DNA from: Mycolicibacterium sp.
GTDB lineage: Bacteria; Actinomycetota; Actinomycetes; Mycobacteriales; Mycobacteriaceae
NCBI GenBank assembly: GCA_020637165.1
Contig: JACJWN010000005.1
Location: 186,001 to 250,000 of the forward strand
Reading direction: 5' to 3'
DNA: 64,000 bases
This document shows positions 30,401-40,041 of this stretch, piece after piece. Made by a program: the position numbers and the translations under genes. Each line of letters begins with the position of its first letter. The first letter of the stretch is position 1. The notes under the pieces were generated by a model. That model saw only the letters and a list, made by a program, of their open reading frames with translations. It did no database searches and was not told the origin of the DNA.

Positions 30401-32254
30401 GTGGCCGCCTTCGACCACCGGCACATCTTCGTCGACCCGGATCCCGACGCGGCCACCTCCTTCCCGGAGCGTCGCCGGCTGTTCGAGCTTCCCCGCTCGA
30501 GCTGGGAGGACTACGACCCGAAGCTGATCAGCGCCGGTGGCGGGGTGTTCAGCAGGCAGCAGAAGTCGATCCCGGTAAGTGAACCGATGCGCCGGGCTCT
30601 GGGGATCGACGACGCGGTCACCGATCTGACCCCGCCGAACCTGATCCGCGCCATCCTTCGCGCCCCGGTGGACCTGCTGTTCAACGGCGGCATCGGTACC
30701 TACATCAAGGCCGAGGCGGAGTCCGACGCCGCCGTCGGTGACCGGGCCAACGATCCCGTTCGGGTCAACGCCAATCAGTTGCGCGTCAAGGTGATCGGCG
30801 AGGGCGGGAACCTCGGGGTCACCTCGTTGGGCCGGGTGGAGTTCGATCTGTGCGGCGGCCGGGTCAACACCGACGCCATGGACAACTCTGCCGGCGTGGA
30901 CTGTTCGGACCACGAGGTCAACATCAAGATCCTGGTGGACTCGCTGCTCGGCGCCGGTGTCCTCGATGCCGGCGACCGCGGCGAACTGCTGGCCTCTATG
31001 ACCGACGAGGTGTCGCGGCTGGTGCTCACCGACAACGAGGACCAGAACGACCTGATGGGCACCAGCCGGGCCAACGCGCCGGGTCTGCTGAACGTGCATG
31101 CCCGCCAGATCGCCGAACTCGAGGAGACTCGCGGGCTCAACCGTGAACTCGAGGCTCTGCCGTCGAACAAGGAGATCCGCCGCCGCGAGGAGATCGGCAT
31201 CGGCCTGACCTCACCTGAGCTGGCGACGCTGATGGCGCACGTGAAACTGGCGCTCAAAGAACAGGTGCTGGACAGCGACCTGCCTGACCAGGATGCCTTC
31301 GCGGCGCGGCTGCCGCGGTACTTCCCGGCGCAGCTCCGTGACAGGTTCGCCGAGGACATCCGCGGCCACCAACTGCGCCGCGAGATCGTGACCACCATGC
31401 TGGTCAACAACGTGGTCGACACCGGAGGTATCACCTACGCCTTCCGGGTCGCCGAGGATGCCGGCGTGGGGTATGTCGACGCGGTGCGGGCGTTCGTCGC
31501 GGCCGACGCCATCTTCGGCATCGAGGACACCTGGCGTCGTATCCGCTCGGCGGGGCTCGATCACGGAGTCCCGGTGGCCGTGACCGATCGGATGACCCTC
31601 GATCAGCGCCGGTTGCTCGACCGGTCTGCACGCTGGCTGCTCAACTACCGTCCGCAGCCGCTGGCGGTCGGGGCCGAGATCAACCGGTTCGCCGCCAAGG
31701 TCGCCGCCCTCACACCCGGGATGCCCGGCTGGCTGCGCGGCGACGACCGCGCCATCGTCGCCAGGGTGTCCGGCGAACTCGCCGTACACGGCGTTCCCGA
31801 GGACCTGGCCCACAGCATCGCCTCCTGCCTCTACCGTTACAGCCTGCTCGACATCATCGACATCGCCGACATCGTCGACCGGGAACCGGCCGAGGTGGCC
31901 GACGCCTACTTCGCACTGATGGACTTCCTGGGCACCGACGGGCTGCTGAGCGCGGTGTCGAGCCTGCCGCGCGATGATCGCTGGCACGCGCTGGCCCGGC
32001 TGGCCATCCGAGACGACATTTACGGCTCGCTGCGTGCGCTGTGTATCGACGTGCTCGGCGCGGGTGAGCCGGGGGAGACCGGTGAGGAAAAGATCGCCGA
32101 GTGGCAGCACAGCAAGGGCTCGCGGATCAGCCGCGCCCGCCGGACGCTCACCGAGATCTACCAACATGACGCTCGTGATCTGGCCACTCTCTCGGTGGCG
32201 GCACGGCAGATCCGCAGCATGACGCCGACCACCGGGACGACGATCAGTGGCTGA
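27461..32254 (+). CDS. gdh: NAD-specific glutamate dehydrogenase, large (L_180-type)
   Basis: The 1597-residue enzyme oxidatively deaminates glutamate to 2-oxoglutarate. The N-terminal 700 residues are regulatory (ACT-like and helical repeats). The catalytic core contains [39 protein letters not shown] with the catalytic Lys, [27 protein letters not shown] and the dinucleotide-binding region [19 protein letters not shown]-terminal helical domain follows. In mycobacteria this enzyme is inhibited by unphosphorylated GarA under PknG control (established for homologues). GTG 27461 or ATG 27464 could be the start. It overlaps the next gene by 8 bases. M. tuberculosis Rv2476c is 1624 aa. Confidence 0.95.
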   Translation: MMPGQSTSDLEQAYAATYRGPHGGALLDSAEAPEEQTATVPPALIAAQERLAERRRIGETLVEVSGADDSGGFGPALQIVTDQADTLLDSVTVLLHRLGVGYVALMHPAVLVRRDAEGTLTEVRPSGGQGTPEMIEESWIHIQLSPTVNQRALAEAVRLLPKVVADARQVAHDSAAMNATLLSLAHEIAADDGTRFPGSDRMDVSYLLRWLGDGHFVLLGSQRCTVQEGVAAVDESSRLGVAVLRTDVLPELSRPGELVSLASATLPSFLRYGAYPYIVVVREASGEHVIEHRFVGLFTVAAMNANVLDIPLISRRVQQALAMSQDDPSHPGQLMLDIIQTIPRSELFTLSAEQLLDTSDAVIDLGSRRRALLFVRTDRLGHFVSCLVYLPRDRYTTAVRLAMQDILMREFGGVSIDYAARVSESPWAVVHFTVRLPDGPERPAVDTSESNRARIQDLLTATTRTWADRLLASAQSGAIDGAIAEYYAAALPEEFKQAVKPDEAITDIGIIESLGPDSVRLQLEPGEVHREAFLTWYLGGVSASLSQLLPVLQCMGVEVLEERPFAVTRPEGLTVWIYQFKIRPEASVPELAENDDWESTAARFTDAVTAIWEGRVEVDRFNELVLRAGLTWQQVTLLRTYAKYLRQAGFPYSQYHIESVLAENTSTARSLVTLFEAMFDPESAARGLDAKAAALAVAADIDALTSLDTDRVLRAFASMLEATLRTNFYVKSPDSARARNVVSIKLNPELIDELPLPRPKFEIFVYSPRVEGVHLRFGPVARGGLRWSDRREDFRTEVLGLVKAQAVKNAVIVPVGAKGGFVVKQPPAPTGDATTDRENFRDEGVACYRLFVSGLLDLTDNVEVGSGRVVTPPGVVRRDGDDAYLVVAADKGTATFSDIANDVAKSYGFWLGDAFASGGSVGYDHKAMGITAKGAWESVKRHFREMGVDTQSEDFTVVGVGDMSGDVFGNGMLLSEHIRLVAAFDHRHIFVDPDPDAATSFPERRRLFELPRSSWEDYDPKLISAGGGVFSRQQKSIPVSEPMRRALGIDDAVTDLTPPNLIRAILRAPVDLLFNGGIGTYIKAEAESDAAVGDRANDPVRVNANQLRVKVIGEGGNLGVTSLGRVEFDLCGGRVNTDAMDNSAGVDCSDHEVNIKILVDSLLGAGVLDAGDRGELLASMTDEVSRLVLTDNEDQNDLMGTSRANAPGLLNVHARQIAELEETRGLNRELEALPSNKEIRRREEIGIGLTSPELATLMAHVKLALKEQVLDSDLPDQDAFAARLPRYFPAQLRDRFAEDIRGHQLRREIVTTMLVNNVVDTGGITYAFRVAEDAGVGYVDAVRAFVAADAIFGIEDTWRRIRSAGLDHGVPVAVTDRMTLDQRRLLDRSARWLLNYRPQPLAVGAEINRFAAKVAALTPGMPGWLRGDDRAIVARVSGELAVHGVPEDLAHSIASCLYRYSLLDIIDIADIVDREPAEVADAYFALMDFLGTDGLLSAVSSLPRDDRWHALARLAIRDDIYGSLRALCIDVLGAGEPGETGEEKIAEWQHSKGSRISRARRTLTEIYQHDARDLATLSVAARQIRSMTPTTGTTISG

Positions 32255-32660
32255 GGGCTTCACCACCGGAGTGCGGGTGCGGTGGTCGGATATCGACATG
32301 TATCAGCACATCAACCACGCCACCATGGTGACCATCCTGGAGGAGGCCCGGGTCGATTTCCTGCGCCAGCCGTTCGCCGAGGACGTCAAAACCATCGGGT
32401 TGTTGATCCATGAAGTTCAGGTGCTCTACAAAGGCCAACTGCGCCTTGCCGATTCACCGCTTCAGGTGACCATGTGGACCAAGCGCCTGCGGGCGGTGGA
32501 CTTCACCATCGGCTACGAGGTGCGCTCGGACCGGGCCGCCCCGGATTCCCGGCCCGCGGTGATCGCTGAGACGCAGTTGGCGGCCGTGCACATCGAGGAA
32601 CAGCGGTTGGTCCGGCTCTCAGCGACCCACCGGGAATACCTGCAGCGCTGGCACCGCTGA
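32247..32660 (+). CDS. Acyl-CoA thioesterase, 4HBT hot-dog fold
   Basis: The protein has 137 residues from GTG 32247, overlapping the gdh stop. The hot-dog signature is [25 protein letters not shown]: Asp in RWSDID is the expected catalytic residue and HINH the following conserved part. It resembles 4-hydroxybenzoyl-CoA thioesterase-like proteins and equals Rv2475c in position. Cytoplasmic, probably tetrameric. The acyl-CoA substrate cannot be told from the sequence. Confidence 0.88.
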   Translation: MAEGFTTGVRVRWSDIDMYQHINHATMVTILEEARVDFLRQPFAEDVKTIGLLIHEVQVLYKGQLRLADSPLQVTMWTKRLRAVDFTIGYEVRSDRAAPDSRPAVIAETQLAAVHIEEQRLVRLSATHREYLQRWHR

Positions 32661-32667
32661 GTCGGCG

Positions 32668-33300
32668 ATGACGCAACTGCAGGTTCCCGACGCCGCGCAA
32701 CTCCGCGACCTCGCCGTGTTCGCCCAGCGCGCGCTGCGCTTGGACGACGGCGCGGTTATCCGCCTGCGGCTGCGCAACGACGGCCTGATCGGTGCCTGGG
32801 TCAGCACCGGGCTGGACGTGCTCGCCGCCCGGGTGGTTGTCGGCAGCCTGGCGCCGGCCGATGTCACCTGCTCCGCCGAGGCGTTGTTGCGTGGACTGGA
32901 GTCCGCGGACGAGTCCGGCCGGATCGACCCCGGCTATCCGATGGATTCGGCCTGGCGCGGTGCGCTGCCCCCGGAGACCGGGTTCAACCACATCGATGAC
33001 GTTCCGGCCGCCATCGTGGCCGACGTCGCCCGCCGGGGCTCCGAACTGGCCCGGGAGCATGCCGGGCCGCAGGGACCGCCGACCTCGCTGCTCAATCAGG
33101 ATGTCCTTCAGGTCAGCTCGCCGGCCGACGCGGTGGCGGTGCCCATGCGCTGCGTAATGGCCCTGACCGCAATGGGTTTCATGCCCGGGGCCGAGGCTGA
33201 GGTGATCCGGGTTCGGGCGCGGCCCGGATGGCTGCGTATCGACGCGCGGTTCGGCTCGGTGTTCCGCCGTCTCGGTGATCCGTTGGTGATGCTGGGCTGA
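32668..33300 (+). CDS. Conserved mycobacterial protein of unknown function (Rv2474c-like)
   Basis: I do not recognise a domain in these 210 residues. The protein has no signal peptide or membrane helix and reads as a soluble alpha/beta protein, with hydrophobic stretches such as DGLIGAWVSTGLDVLAARVVVGSL and MRCVMALTAMGFMPGAEAEV. It follows the thioesterase by 7 bases and is probably in the gdh operon. Synteny with gdh-Rv2475c-Rv2474c supports it as a real gene. The start is ATG 32668, with no strong ribosome site, consistent with coupling. Confidence 0.8.
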   Translation: MTQLQVPDAAQLRDLAVFAQRALRLDDGAVIRLRLRNDGLIGAWVSTGLDVLAARVVVGSLAPADVTCSAEALLRGLESADESGRIDPGYPMDSAWRGALPPETGFNHIDDVPAAIVADVARRGSELAREHAGPQGPPTSLLNQDVLQVSSPADAVAVPMRCVMALTAMGFMPGAEAEVIRVRARPGWLRIDARFGSVFRRLGDPLVMLG

Positions 33301-33360
33301 GCCCCGGCTGAGATTGGCCGTTCGTCCGCCCGCCGCCGCGACAGGTGCCAAGCTGACGGC

Positions 33361-35001
33361 ATGGTCGACAAGAACAAGCCCTGGTTCAAGCTCTACGACA
33401 AAGGGGTTCCGTACTCCGTCATCTACCCGCCGTTGTCGATCAAGCAGATGTTCAACAGCTGCGCGGAGAAGAACCCGGACCGCGACTACCTGATCATCAA
33501 TGACCTGTGCTTGCCTTACGGGTTGGTCAACATGATGGCCCGAAAGGCCGCCAACGCGCTGGTCACCCTCGGCGTCAAGAAGGGTGACCGGGTCGCCATC
33601 ATGTCGCCCAACCTGCCGCAGTACGTCATCGCCTTCCAGGCCTGCGCCAAGCTGGGGGCCATCGTCGTGCCGATCAACCCGCTGGCGGCCGGGCCGGAGG
33701 TGAGCCACTACATCAAGGACAGCGGTGCGGAGACGGTCATCGTGCTGGCCGCCTTCGCCAAGGGTCCGATCGACGTCCTCAAGGCCGGCAACACCCCGTT
33801 GCGCAATGTGATCGCCTTTCAGATTCCATCGGTCACCTCCGAGGTCGAGACGGGGCCCGGCATCCACGATTTCAACGAGATCGTCGGCGCAGCAGCGGAA
33901 TCCGAACCCGATGCCGACGTCCGGGGTTCCGACGTGCTGATGCTGCAGTACACCGGGGGAACGACGGGGCTGTCCAAGGGTTGCGTGCTGACCAACGACA
34001 ACCTGGTGTCGATCGCCTACCAGGAGAGCTACTGGATGGCCCCGCTGATCGACAAGGAGGAACCGCTGCGTTGCCTGGCGGCCATCCCGATGTACCACAT
34101 CTATGGGTTCAACATGAACGTCAACGTCAACCATGTCAGCGGCGGCACCATCATCATGGTGCCCCAGCCGACCGCCGACAACGTCCTGGCGGCGATCAAC
34201 GCCCACGAGCCCAACATCTTCCCGGCAGTTCCCACCATGATCATCGGCCTCAACCAGCACCCCGACATCGGCACCTCCAAGATCGGCTCCGTCAAGGGCG
34301 TCATTTCCGGATCGGCGCCCCTGCCGGTGGAGGCGATGCGCACGTTCGAGGCCCTCTCGGGAGCAGTGATCACCGAGGGGTACGGGATGTCGGAGACCTC
34401 CAATATCGTCACCGCCAACCCGCTGCACACCGTGCGCAAGCCAGGTGGTGTGGGTATTCCGTTCCCGGACAACGATGTTCGCATTGTCGACCTGGAGACC
34501 GGCGAGAAGGACATGCCGTTGGGTGAACGAGGCGAGCTCATCTGCAAGGGGCCGACTGTGATGCGGGAGTACTGGAACAACCCAGCCGAGACCGAAAAGA
34601 CCTTCCGGGATGGCTGGCTGCTGACCGGGGATATCGCCTACATGGACGACGATGGCCACATCTTCATCGTCGATCGCAAGAAGGACATGATCCTGTCCAG
34701 CGGATTCAACGTGTACCCGCGGGAGATCGACGAATTGATGTACACCCATCCGAAGGTGTTGCAGGCCTGCTCGTTCGGCATCCCCGACGCCAAGAGGGGG
34801 GAGAGCCTGAAGCTGGCGCTGGTGCTCAAGCCCGGCCAGGAGATGACGGCCGACGAAGCCCGTACCTTCTGCAAGGAGAACCTGTCCGGCTACAAGGTGC
34901 CCACCGAAGTCGCCTTCCTCAGTGAGCTTCCGGTCACCCCGGTGGGCAAGCCGGACCGCAAGAAGTTGCGGCAGTTGGAGATGGAGGGTCAGCTGAGCTG
35001 A
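33361..35001 (+). CDS. Acyl-CoA ligase, AMP-forming (FadD/4-coumarate-CoA ligase type)
   Basis: The 546-residue ANL-family enzyme has phosphate loop YTGGTTGLSKG, IPMYHIYGFNMNVNV, adenine-binding GYGMSET, hinge LLTGDIAYMDDDGHIFIVDRKKDMI and the C-terminal catalytic Lys in PVGKPDRKKL. It would activate a carboxylic acid to acyl-AMP and then acyl-CoA. The start at ATG 33361 fits the family. It stands alone: the preceding gene ends 60 bases upstream and glbO converges 12 bases downstream. As I recall, M. tuberculosis has no acyl-CoA ligase at this point. Chain length and substrate are unknown. Confidence 0.9.
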   Translation: MVDKNKPWFKLYDKGVPYSVIYPPLSIKQMFNSCAEKNPDRDYLIINDLCLPYGLVNMMARKAANALVTLGVKKGDRVAIMSPNLPQYVIAFQACAKLGAIVVPINPLAAGPEVSHYIKDSGAETVIVLAAFAKGPIDVLKAGNTPLRNVIAFQIPSVTSEVETGPGIHDFNEIVGAAAESEPDADVRGSDVLMLQYTGGTTGLSKGCVLTNDNLVSIAYQESYWMAPLIDKEEPLRCLAAIPMYHIYGFNMNVNVNHVSGGTIIMVPQPTADNVLAAINAHEPNIFPAVPTMIIGLNQHPDIGTSKIGSVKGVISGSAPLPVEAMRTFEALSGAVITEGYGMSETSNIVTANPLHTVRKPGGVGIPFPDNDVRIVDLETGEKDMPLGERGELICKGPTVMREYWNNPAETEKTFRDGWLLTGDIAYMDDDGHIFIVDRKKDMILSSGFNVYPREIDELMYTHPKVLQACSFGIPDAKRGESLKLALVLKPGQEMTADEARTFCKENLSGYKVPTEVAFLSELPVTPVGKPDRKKLRQLEMEGQLS

Positions 35002-35013
35002 GCGTCCGCTGGC

Positions 35014-35421
35014 CTAGAACGGCGAGTTCACCATCGCCTGTGCCGCCATCTCCAGGTAGGCCAGCAACTCGCGGCGGTGCTCGTCGTCCAGGGTCCCGGA
35101 GTCGATCGAGGCCACCGCGGTGTGCATACAGCGCAGCCAGGCGTCGCGCTCGATCGGCCCGATCCGGAACGGTGCGTGACGCATCCGCAGCCGTGGGTGG
35201 CCGCGCTGATCGGAGTAGGTCCGCGGACCGCCCCAGTACTGCTCGAGGAACATCCGCAGCCGGTCCTCGGCGGCGTCGAGTTCGTCATCGGGGTAGAGCG
35301 GTCGCAGCACCTCGTCGTCGCGGACCAGTTCGTAGAACCGCGCCACGATGGTGCGGAACGTCGTTTCGCCGCCCACCGCGTCGTAGAAGGTTGCGGGACT
35401 GCCCGGGGTGCCATCAGCCAC
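35014..35421 (-). CDS. glbO: Truncated haemoglobin O (group II)
   Basis: The protein has 135 residues from GTG 35421, seven longer at the N-terminus than the 128-residue M. tuberculosis protein. Key haem-pocket residues are kept: proximal His82 in [10 protein letters not shown]1 Tyr43 in LYPDD and G8 Trp95 in RDAWLRC. The [20 protein letters not shown] block is nearly invariant in group II globins. Its role is oxygen/NO chemistry and peroxidase-like activity at the membrane face, by homology. The start is uncertain, since the nearby GGGAG is too close to GTG 35421; a GTG 15 bases further upstream is possible. It is divergent from the HNH gene. Confidence 0.92.
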   Translation of the reverse strand: MADGTPGSPATFYDAVGGETTFRTIVARFYELVRDDEVLRPLYPDDELDAAEDRLRMFLEQYWGGPRTYSDQRGHPRLRMRHAPFRIGPIERDAWLRCMHTAVASIDSGTLDDEHRRELLAYLEMAAQAMVNSPF

Positions 35422-35494
35422 GCTCCCATTGAACACCAGATGAATACGCGTGCGATCGGCGGCGATCCGTGGTGCACTGTTGGGCGGAGGACGC

Positions 35495-36097
35495 ATGGCT
35501 CAGCGCAAACGGAACCCCGTCGCCAGGGCGGGTCAACGTGCTGGGCTGCACAGCGTCGAAACACCGGCGCAGGCCTCGCTGTGGGGGAGGCGCCGGGTGC
35601 TGCTGCTGAACTCGACCTACGAGCCGTTGACCGCGCTGCCGATCCGGCGGGCCGTGGTGATGCTGCTGTGTGGCAAGGCCGAGGTGGTGCACGATGACCC
35701 CGGCGGCCCGGTCATCCACTCCGCCAGCCGGGTGATCGTGGTTCCCTCGGTGATCCGGCTGCGCAGCTACGTCCGGGTGCCCTACCGGGCGCGCGTTCCG
35801 ATGACCCGGGCCGCGCTGATGCATCGCGACCGGTTCCGCTGCGCCTACTGCGGGTCCAAGGCCGACACCGTGGACCACGTGGTGCCCCGCAGCCGCGGAG
35901 GGGAGCACTCCTGGGAGAACTGCGTCGCCGCGTGCTCGCCGTGCAACCACCGCAAGGCCGACAAGCTGCTGGCCGAACTGGGCTGGACGCTTGGCCTGGT
36001 GCCGACCCCGCCCAAAGGTCAGCACTGGCGGTTGTTGAGCACGGTCAAGGAACTCGACCCGGTGTGGGTGCGCTACCTCGGCGAGGGCGCGGCCTGA
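35495..36097 (+). CDS. HNH endonuclease-family protein (Rv2469c-like)
   Basis: The protein has 200 residues from ATG 35495, with GGAGG 4 bases upstream. The N-terminal half contains [23 protein letters not shown], shared by a conserved actinobacterial HNH group. The C-terminal HNH domain reads [21 protein letters not shown], then [16 protein letters not shown], with two CxxC zinc pairs and the His-Asn-His metal site. Cytoplasmic. The biological substrate is unknown; conservation in non-mobile context suggests a housekeeping DNA role, not a mobile one. Confidence 0.88.
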   Translation: MAQRKRNPVARAGQRAGLHSVETPAQASLWGRRRVLLLNSTYEPLTALPIRRAVVMLLCGKAEVVHDDPGGPVIHSASRVIVVPSVIRLRSYVRVPYRARVPMTRAALMHRDRFRCAYCGSKADTVDHVVPRSRGGEHSWENCVAACSPCNHRKADKLLAELGWTLGLVPTPPKGQHWRLLSTVKELDPVWVRYLGEGAA

Positions 36098-36118
36098 GGC
36101 TGCGATACGGTTTGGCCC

Positions 36119-36361
36119 GTGCCAACTGCTCTGATTCATGGACTTCCGGTCCTCATCGTGATCGCGCTGATCGTGCTGATCTATCGCCGTGGCGGCTCGA
36201 ATCGGCCGATCTACCAGCTGCCCCGGCAGTGGACCTACGGCCCCATCCTGTGGGCGGCCACCGGCGAGGTGATCCCCGCCGGACATCACCATCGGCCGCA
36301 CGGACGGCATGGTCACGGCGAGGAGTTCAGCGTGGGAGGTGGCGCAAGTGGGCACTGGTGA
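36119..36361 (+). CDS. Small single-pass membrane protein
   Basis: The protein has 80 residues from GTG 36119. One hydrophobic helix lies near the N-terminus ([18 protein letters not shown]). [23 protein letters not shown] stretch and a His/Gly-rich tail ([16 protein letters not shown]) follow. It overlaps the following DUF5130 gene by 14 bases. The family is small and unnamed; the His-rich tail could bind metal, but that is only a suggestion. Confidence 0.7.
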   Translation: MPTALIHGLPVLIVIALIVLIYRRGGSNRPIYQLPRQWTYGPILWAATGEVIPAGHHHRPHGRHGHGEEFSVGGGASGHW

Positions 36362-36821
36362 GCAGCGCGTGAGCAGGCTGGACGCCGCGGCGCTGCCGGT
36401 CGGCTGGGCGGTCAGTTCCAGCGGTCGGCTGTCCATCGCCACCGAGCACGACAACCTGCCGGAGCAGTACCCGTTTCGCACCCTGGACCTGGTGGCCCTC
36501 GATGACGCCCTAGCCCACGGTAGCCGCCAGTCCAAGACCCGCTTTGCGGTCTACATCGGGGACCTGGGCGACGACACCACGACCCGCGCCCAGGAGATCC
36601 TCGGGGAGGTGCCCACCGCGGACAACGCCGTGCTGTTGGCGGTCTCACCCGACCAGCGGGCCATCGAGGTGGTCTACGGCGCGGACGTCCGGGGACGCGG
36701 GGCCGAGTCGGCGGCGCCGTTGGGGGTCTCGGCCGCCGCGGCCGGGTTCCGCGAGGGCAATCTCATCGACGGTCTGGTCAGCGCCATCCGGGTGATGTCG
36801 GCCGGTATATCCCGACCCTGA
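36348..36821 (+). CDS. DUF5130 protein (Rv2468c-like)
   Basis: The protein has 157 residues from GTG 36348, with GGGAGG about 9 bases upstream; an in-frame GTG 36369 is an alternative. The domain resembles the TPM fold: [57 protein letters not shown], and a C-terminal helix [14 protein letters not shown]. The protein is soluble as read. Function unknown. It is translationally coupled to the small membrane protein, which may anchor it. Its stop is immediately followed by the pepN stop on the other strand. Confidence 0.82.
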   Translation: MGTGEQRVSRLDAAALPVGWAVSSSGRLSIATEHDNLPEQYPFRTLDLVALDDALAHGSRQSKTRFAVYIGDLGDDTTTRAQEILGEVPTADNAVLLAVSPDQRAIEVVYGADVRGRGAESAAPLGVSAAAAGFREGNLIDGLVSAIRVMSAGISRP

Positions 36822-39392
36822 CTAGCGGGCGTCGAACGCCCGCGCCCGCAGCGCCCGTTCGACGCCGGCGCGGCCCTCCAGGACCAGACGGCGCAGTGGC
36901 GGCGGGACGTGCAGGCCGCCCAGGAACCAGTCGGCGGCCTCCAGCCCCGCTTTGCTGATGTCCCATGACGGGTACAGGCCTACTACGACGGTCTGGGCCA
37001 CCTCGCTGGAGCGCCGTTCCCACACCTGCCCGACGGCCTCGAAGTACTCCTTGGTGTAGGGCGCCAGCAGCGCACCCTGACCGGGTTGGGAGAACCCGGC
37101 GATGATCGCCCGGGCGGTGATGTTGGGCAGGGTGTCGTCCTCGATCACCTCCCGCCAGGCCCGGTGCTTGACCTCGGCCTGCGGGCGCGCGGCGGAGGCC
37201 GCCGCGGCGTGGCGTTTGCCGGCCGCCGTCGGGTCGCCCAGCAGTTCGGCGTCGATGAACGCACTCTCCGTCCCGTCGGCGTCGATCCGGCCGCCGGCCG
37301 CCAGCGCGGTGACGATCCGCCAGCGCAGGTCGGTGTCGACCCGCAGTCCGTCCAGACCGCACTCGGCCGGGTCACGGTCGAGCAGGTCGGCCAGCAGTGT
37401 CAGATGCTGGGCCGACAGCTTCGAGGTGCACAGCGCGTTGACGAAGGCCAACTGGTGATCTGAACCGCACTCGGCGCCGCGAGCCAGTTCCAGCAGCCGG
37501 TCGGCGAACGCCGGCCAGCCCGTCTCGGCGGCCCAGCCCGGCTCGGCGTAGGAGTTCAGCGCGGTTTGTGCCTGTAGCAGCAGCCGCTGGGCCACACCGA
37601 CCTCGGTCTCCCCGTGCACCCCGCGTATCACCAGGGCCACGAAGTCACGGGCCTTCAGTTCGGCGTCGCGGGTCATCTCCCAGGCCGCCGACCACACCAG
37701 GGTGCGGGGCAGCGGATCGGCGATATCGGCGATGCGATCGAGAGCGGTGTGCAGCGAATCGTCGTCCAGCCGCATCGAGCAGTAGGTCAGATCGTCATCG
37801 TTGACCAGGATCAGCTGCCCACGCTGCACCCCGACGAGAGCGGGCACCCCGGTTTCCTCCCCGGCGACGTCGATCTCCTCGCGGTGGGTTCGCACCAGCT
37901 TCCCGCTGCCGTTGTCGTCGTACACGCCGACGGCCAGTCGATGCACGCGAGTCTCCCCGGCACCCGGGGCCGCGCCGCCCTGGCGAACGGTGAACCGGGT
38001 GAAGCGGCCCTCGGCGTCGACGTCGAAGTCTGGGCGCAGGCTGTTCAGGCCGGTGGTCTTCAGCCACTGCCGGCCCCAGTCGGACAGGTCACGGCCGGAG
38101 GCCTTCTCCAGCGCGCCGAGCAGGTCGTCGAAGGTGGCGTTGTCGAATGCGTGCGCCGCAAAATAGTCGCGCAGCCCGGCCAGGAAGTGCTCCAGGCCCA
38201 CATAGGCCACCAGTTGCTTGAGCACGCTGGCGCCCTTGGCGTATGTGATGCCGTCGAAGTTCACCTCGACGGCGTGCAGGTCCGGGATGTCGGCGGCCAC
38301 CGGGTGGGTTGAGGGCAGCTGATCCTGCCGGTAGGCCCAGGACTTCTCCACGTTGGCGAAGGTGGTCCAGGCCTCGCTGTACTCGGTGGCGTCGGCCTGG
38401 CACAGCACCGAGGCGAACGTGGCGAAAGACTCGTTGAGCCAAAGGTCGTCCCACCACCGCATGGTCACCAGGTCGCCGAACCACATGTGCGCCATCTCGT
38501 GCAGCACGGTTTCGGCCCGGCGTTCGTAGCTGTAGCGGGTGACCTTGCTGCGGAACACATAGTCCTCGAGGAAGGTCACCGCGCCGGCGTTCTCCATCGC
38601 CCCGGCGTTGAACTCCGGGACGAACAGCTGGTCGTACTTGCCGAAGGCGTACGGCACGCCGAAGTTGGTGTGGTAGAAGCCGAATCCCTGTTTGGTCTCG
38701 GTGAACAGCCGCTCGGCGTCCATGAACTCCGCCAGCGAGGCGCGGCAGAAGATCCCGAGGGGAATCTCGCCGTACTCGTCGTGGTAGACGTCGCGCCAGA
38801 CGGCGTAGGGTCCGGCCACCAGTGCCACCAGGTAGGTGCTCATCTTCGGGGTGGTGGCGAAGGTGTGGACGGTGACGTCCTCGTCACGGTCCGCGGTGAT
38901 CGTCGCGCCGTTCGAGATCACCTGCCAGTGCGCCGGCGCGGTGACGACGACGTCGAAGACGGCCTTGAGGTCGGGCTGGTCGAAGCAGGCGAACATCCGC
39001 TTGGCGTCGGCGGTCTCGAATTGCGAGTACAGGTACACCTCGCCGTCGACCGGGTCGACGAAGCGGTGCAGGCCCTCCCCGGTGTGGGAGTAGCGGCAGT
39101 CCGCCTCGACGACGAGCACGTTGTGTTCGGCCAGTCCGCGCAGCGGGATGCCCGTCGACTCGTCGTAGCCGGTGACGTCGATCTCATGGCCGTTGAGCAC
39201 GGCTCGGTGCACCCGGTCGGCGGCCAGGTCGATGTAGGTGTCGGCACCGGGCAGCGCCTCGAACTTCACCGTGGTGACCGACCGGAACTCCTTGTCGCCG
39301 GGGCCGGTCAGGTCTAGTTCGATGCGGTAGCGGTCGACGGTGACCAGTGCCGCGCGTTCGACGGCCTCGTTGCGGGTCAGATTCGGAAGCAC
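36822..39392 (-). CDS. pepN: Aminopeptidase N (M1 metallopeptidase)
   Basis: The protein has 856 residues from GTG 39392, matching the LPNLTR start of the M. tuberculosis enzyme; TTG 39401 is possible. The exopeptidase signature GAMEN is at about 264-268. The zinc site is HEMAH with His298, Glu299 and His302, and the third ligand is Glu in NESFATF 18 residues on. A beta-sandwich N-domain, catalytic domain and helical C-domain (ERAP1-like) follow the usual order. It removes N-terminal residues from peptides in the cytoplasm. It lies downstream of the Clp region and may finish degradation of Clp products. Confidence 0.94.
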   Translation of the reverse strand: MLPNLTRNEAVERAALVTVDRYRIELDLTGPGDKEFRSVTTVKFEALPGADTYIDLAADRVHRAVLNGHEIDVTGYDESTGIPLRGLAEHNVLVVEADCRYSHTGEGLHRFVDPVDGEVYLYSQFETADAKRMFACFDQPDLKAVFDVVVTAPAHWQVISNGATITADRDEDVTVHTFATTPKMSTYLVALVAGPYAVWRDVYHDEYGEIPLGIFCRASLAEFMDAERLFTETKQGFGFYHTNFGVPYAFGKYDQLFVPEFNAGAMENAGAVTFLEDYVFRSKVTRYSYERRAETVLHEMAHMWFGDLVTMRWWDDLWLNESFATFASVLCQADATEYSEAWTTFANVEKSWAYRQDQLPSTHPVAADIPDLHAVEVNFDGITYAKGASVLKQLVAYVGLEHFLAGLRDYFAAHAFDNATFDDLLGALEKASGRDLSDWGRQWLKTTGLNSLRPDFDVDAEGRFTRFTVRQGGAAPGAGETRVHRLAVGVYDDNGSGKLVRTHREEIDVAGEETGVPALVGVQRGQLILVNDDDLTYCSMRLDDDSLHTALDRIADIADPLPRTLVWSAAWEMTRDAELKARDFVALVIRGVHGETEVGVAQRLLLQAQTALNSYAEPGWAAETGWPAFADRLLELARGAECGSDHQLAFVNALCTSKLSAQHLTLLADLLDRDPAECGLDGLRVDTDLRWRIVTALAAGGRIDADGTESAFIDAELLGDPTAAGKRHAAAASAARPQAEVKHRAWREVIEDDTLPNITARAIIAGFSQPGQGALLAPYTKEYFEAVGQVWERRSSEVAQTVVVGLYPSWDISKAGLEAADWFLGGLHVPPPLRRLVLEGRAGVERALRARAFDAR

Positions 39393-39415
39393 GAGTTCCA
39401 ACCTATCCTGGGGCC

Positions 39416-40036
39416 ATGACCGACTCCGCGCCGAAGTCCCGTGCCGATTTCTGGTTCGACCCGCTATGCCCGTGGGCCTGGATCACCTCGCGGTGGATCC
39501 TCGAGGTCGAGGAGGTGCGTGACATCGAGGTGCGCTTTCACGTGATGAGCCTGGCGGTGCTCAACGAGGGCAACCCGGATCTGCCCGAGCAGTACCGGCA
39601 GTTGATGGCGGCGGCCTGGGGGCCGGTGCGGGTGGCGATCGCCGCCGAGCAGGAACACGGACCCGAGGTGCTGGGGCCGCTCTACACCGCGATGGGCACT
39701 CGGATCCACAACCAGTCCAACAAGGATCTCGAGCAGGTGATCGCCGACTCGCTGGCCGAGGCCGGATTGCCGGCCGGGCTGGCGGCCGCGGCCACCGAAC
39801 CGGGTTACGACGCGGCGCTGCGGGCCAGCCACCACGCCGGGATGGACCCGGTCGGTGATCAGGTGGGCACCCCGACCATCCACATCAACGGGGTGGCGTT
39901 CTTCGGCCCGGTGCTGTCGAAGATCCCGCGCGGGCAGCAGGCGGGGGAACTGTGGGACGCGGCGGTGGCTTTGGCGTCCTATCCCCATTTCTGGGAACTC
40001 AAGCGCACGCGTACCGAGCCGCCGGTCTATGACTGA
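39416..40036 (+). CDS. Mycothiol-linked DsbA-like oxidoreductase (Rv2466c-like), CPWA active site
   Basis: The 206-residue thioredoxin-fold protein has a helical insertion. It aligns by eye along its whole length with M. tuberculosis Rv2466c, a mycothiol-dependent reductase that activates nitro-prodrugs. Landmarks are [41 protein letters not shown] and [20 protein letters not shown] with the cis-Pro. In Rv2466c the redox motif is CPWC. Here it is Cys18-Pro-Trp-Ala21, so the second, resolving cysteine is missing and only monothiol chemistry is possible. ATG 39416 is the start; pepN diverges on the left. Cytoplasmic. Confidence 0.9.
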   Translation: MTDSAPKSRADFWFDPLCPWAWITSRWILEVEEVRDIEVRFHVMSLAVLNEGNPDLPEQYRQLMAAAWGPVRVAIAAEQEHGPEVLGPLYTAMGTRIHNQSNKDLEQVIADSLAEAGLPAGLAAAATEPGYDAALRASHHAGMDPVGDQVGTPTIHINGVAFFGPVLSKIPRGQQAGELWDAAVALASYPHFWELKRTRTEPPVYD

Positions 40037-40041
40037 GCCGC

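Noticed and set aside
28166-31099. A 977-codon open frame on the minus strand inside gdh
   Set aside because: It mirrors the plus-strand frame of the glutamate dehydrogenase, whose motifs are intact. Long antisense frames are expected in very GC-rich genes, and the translation shows no family features.
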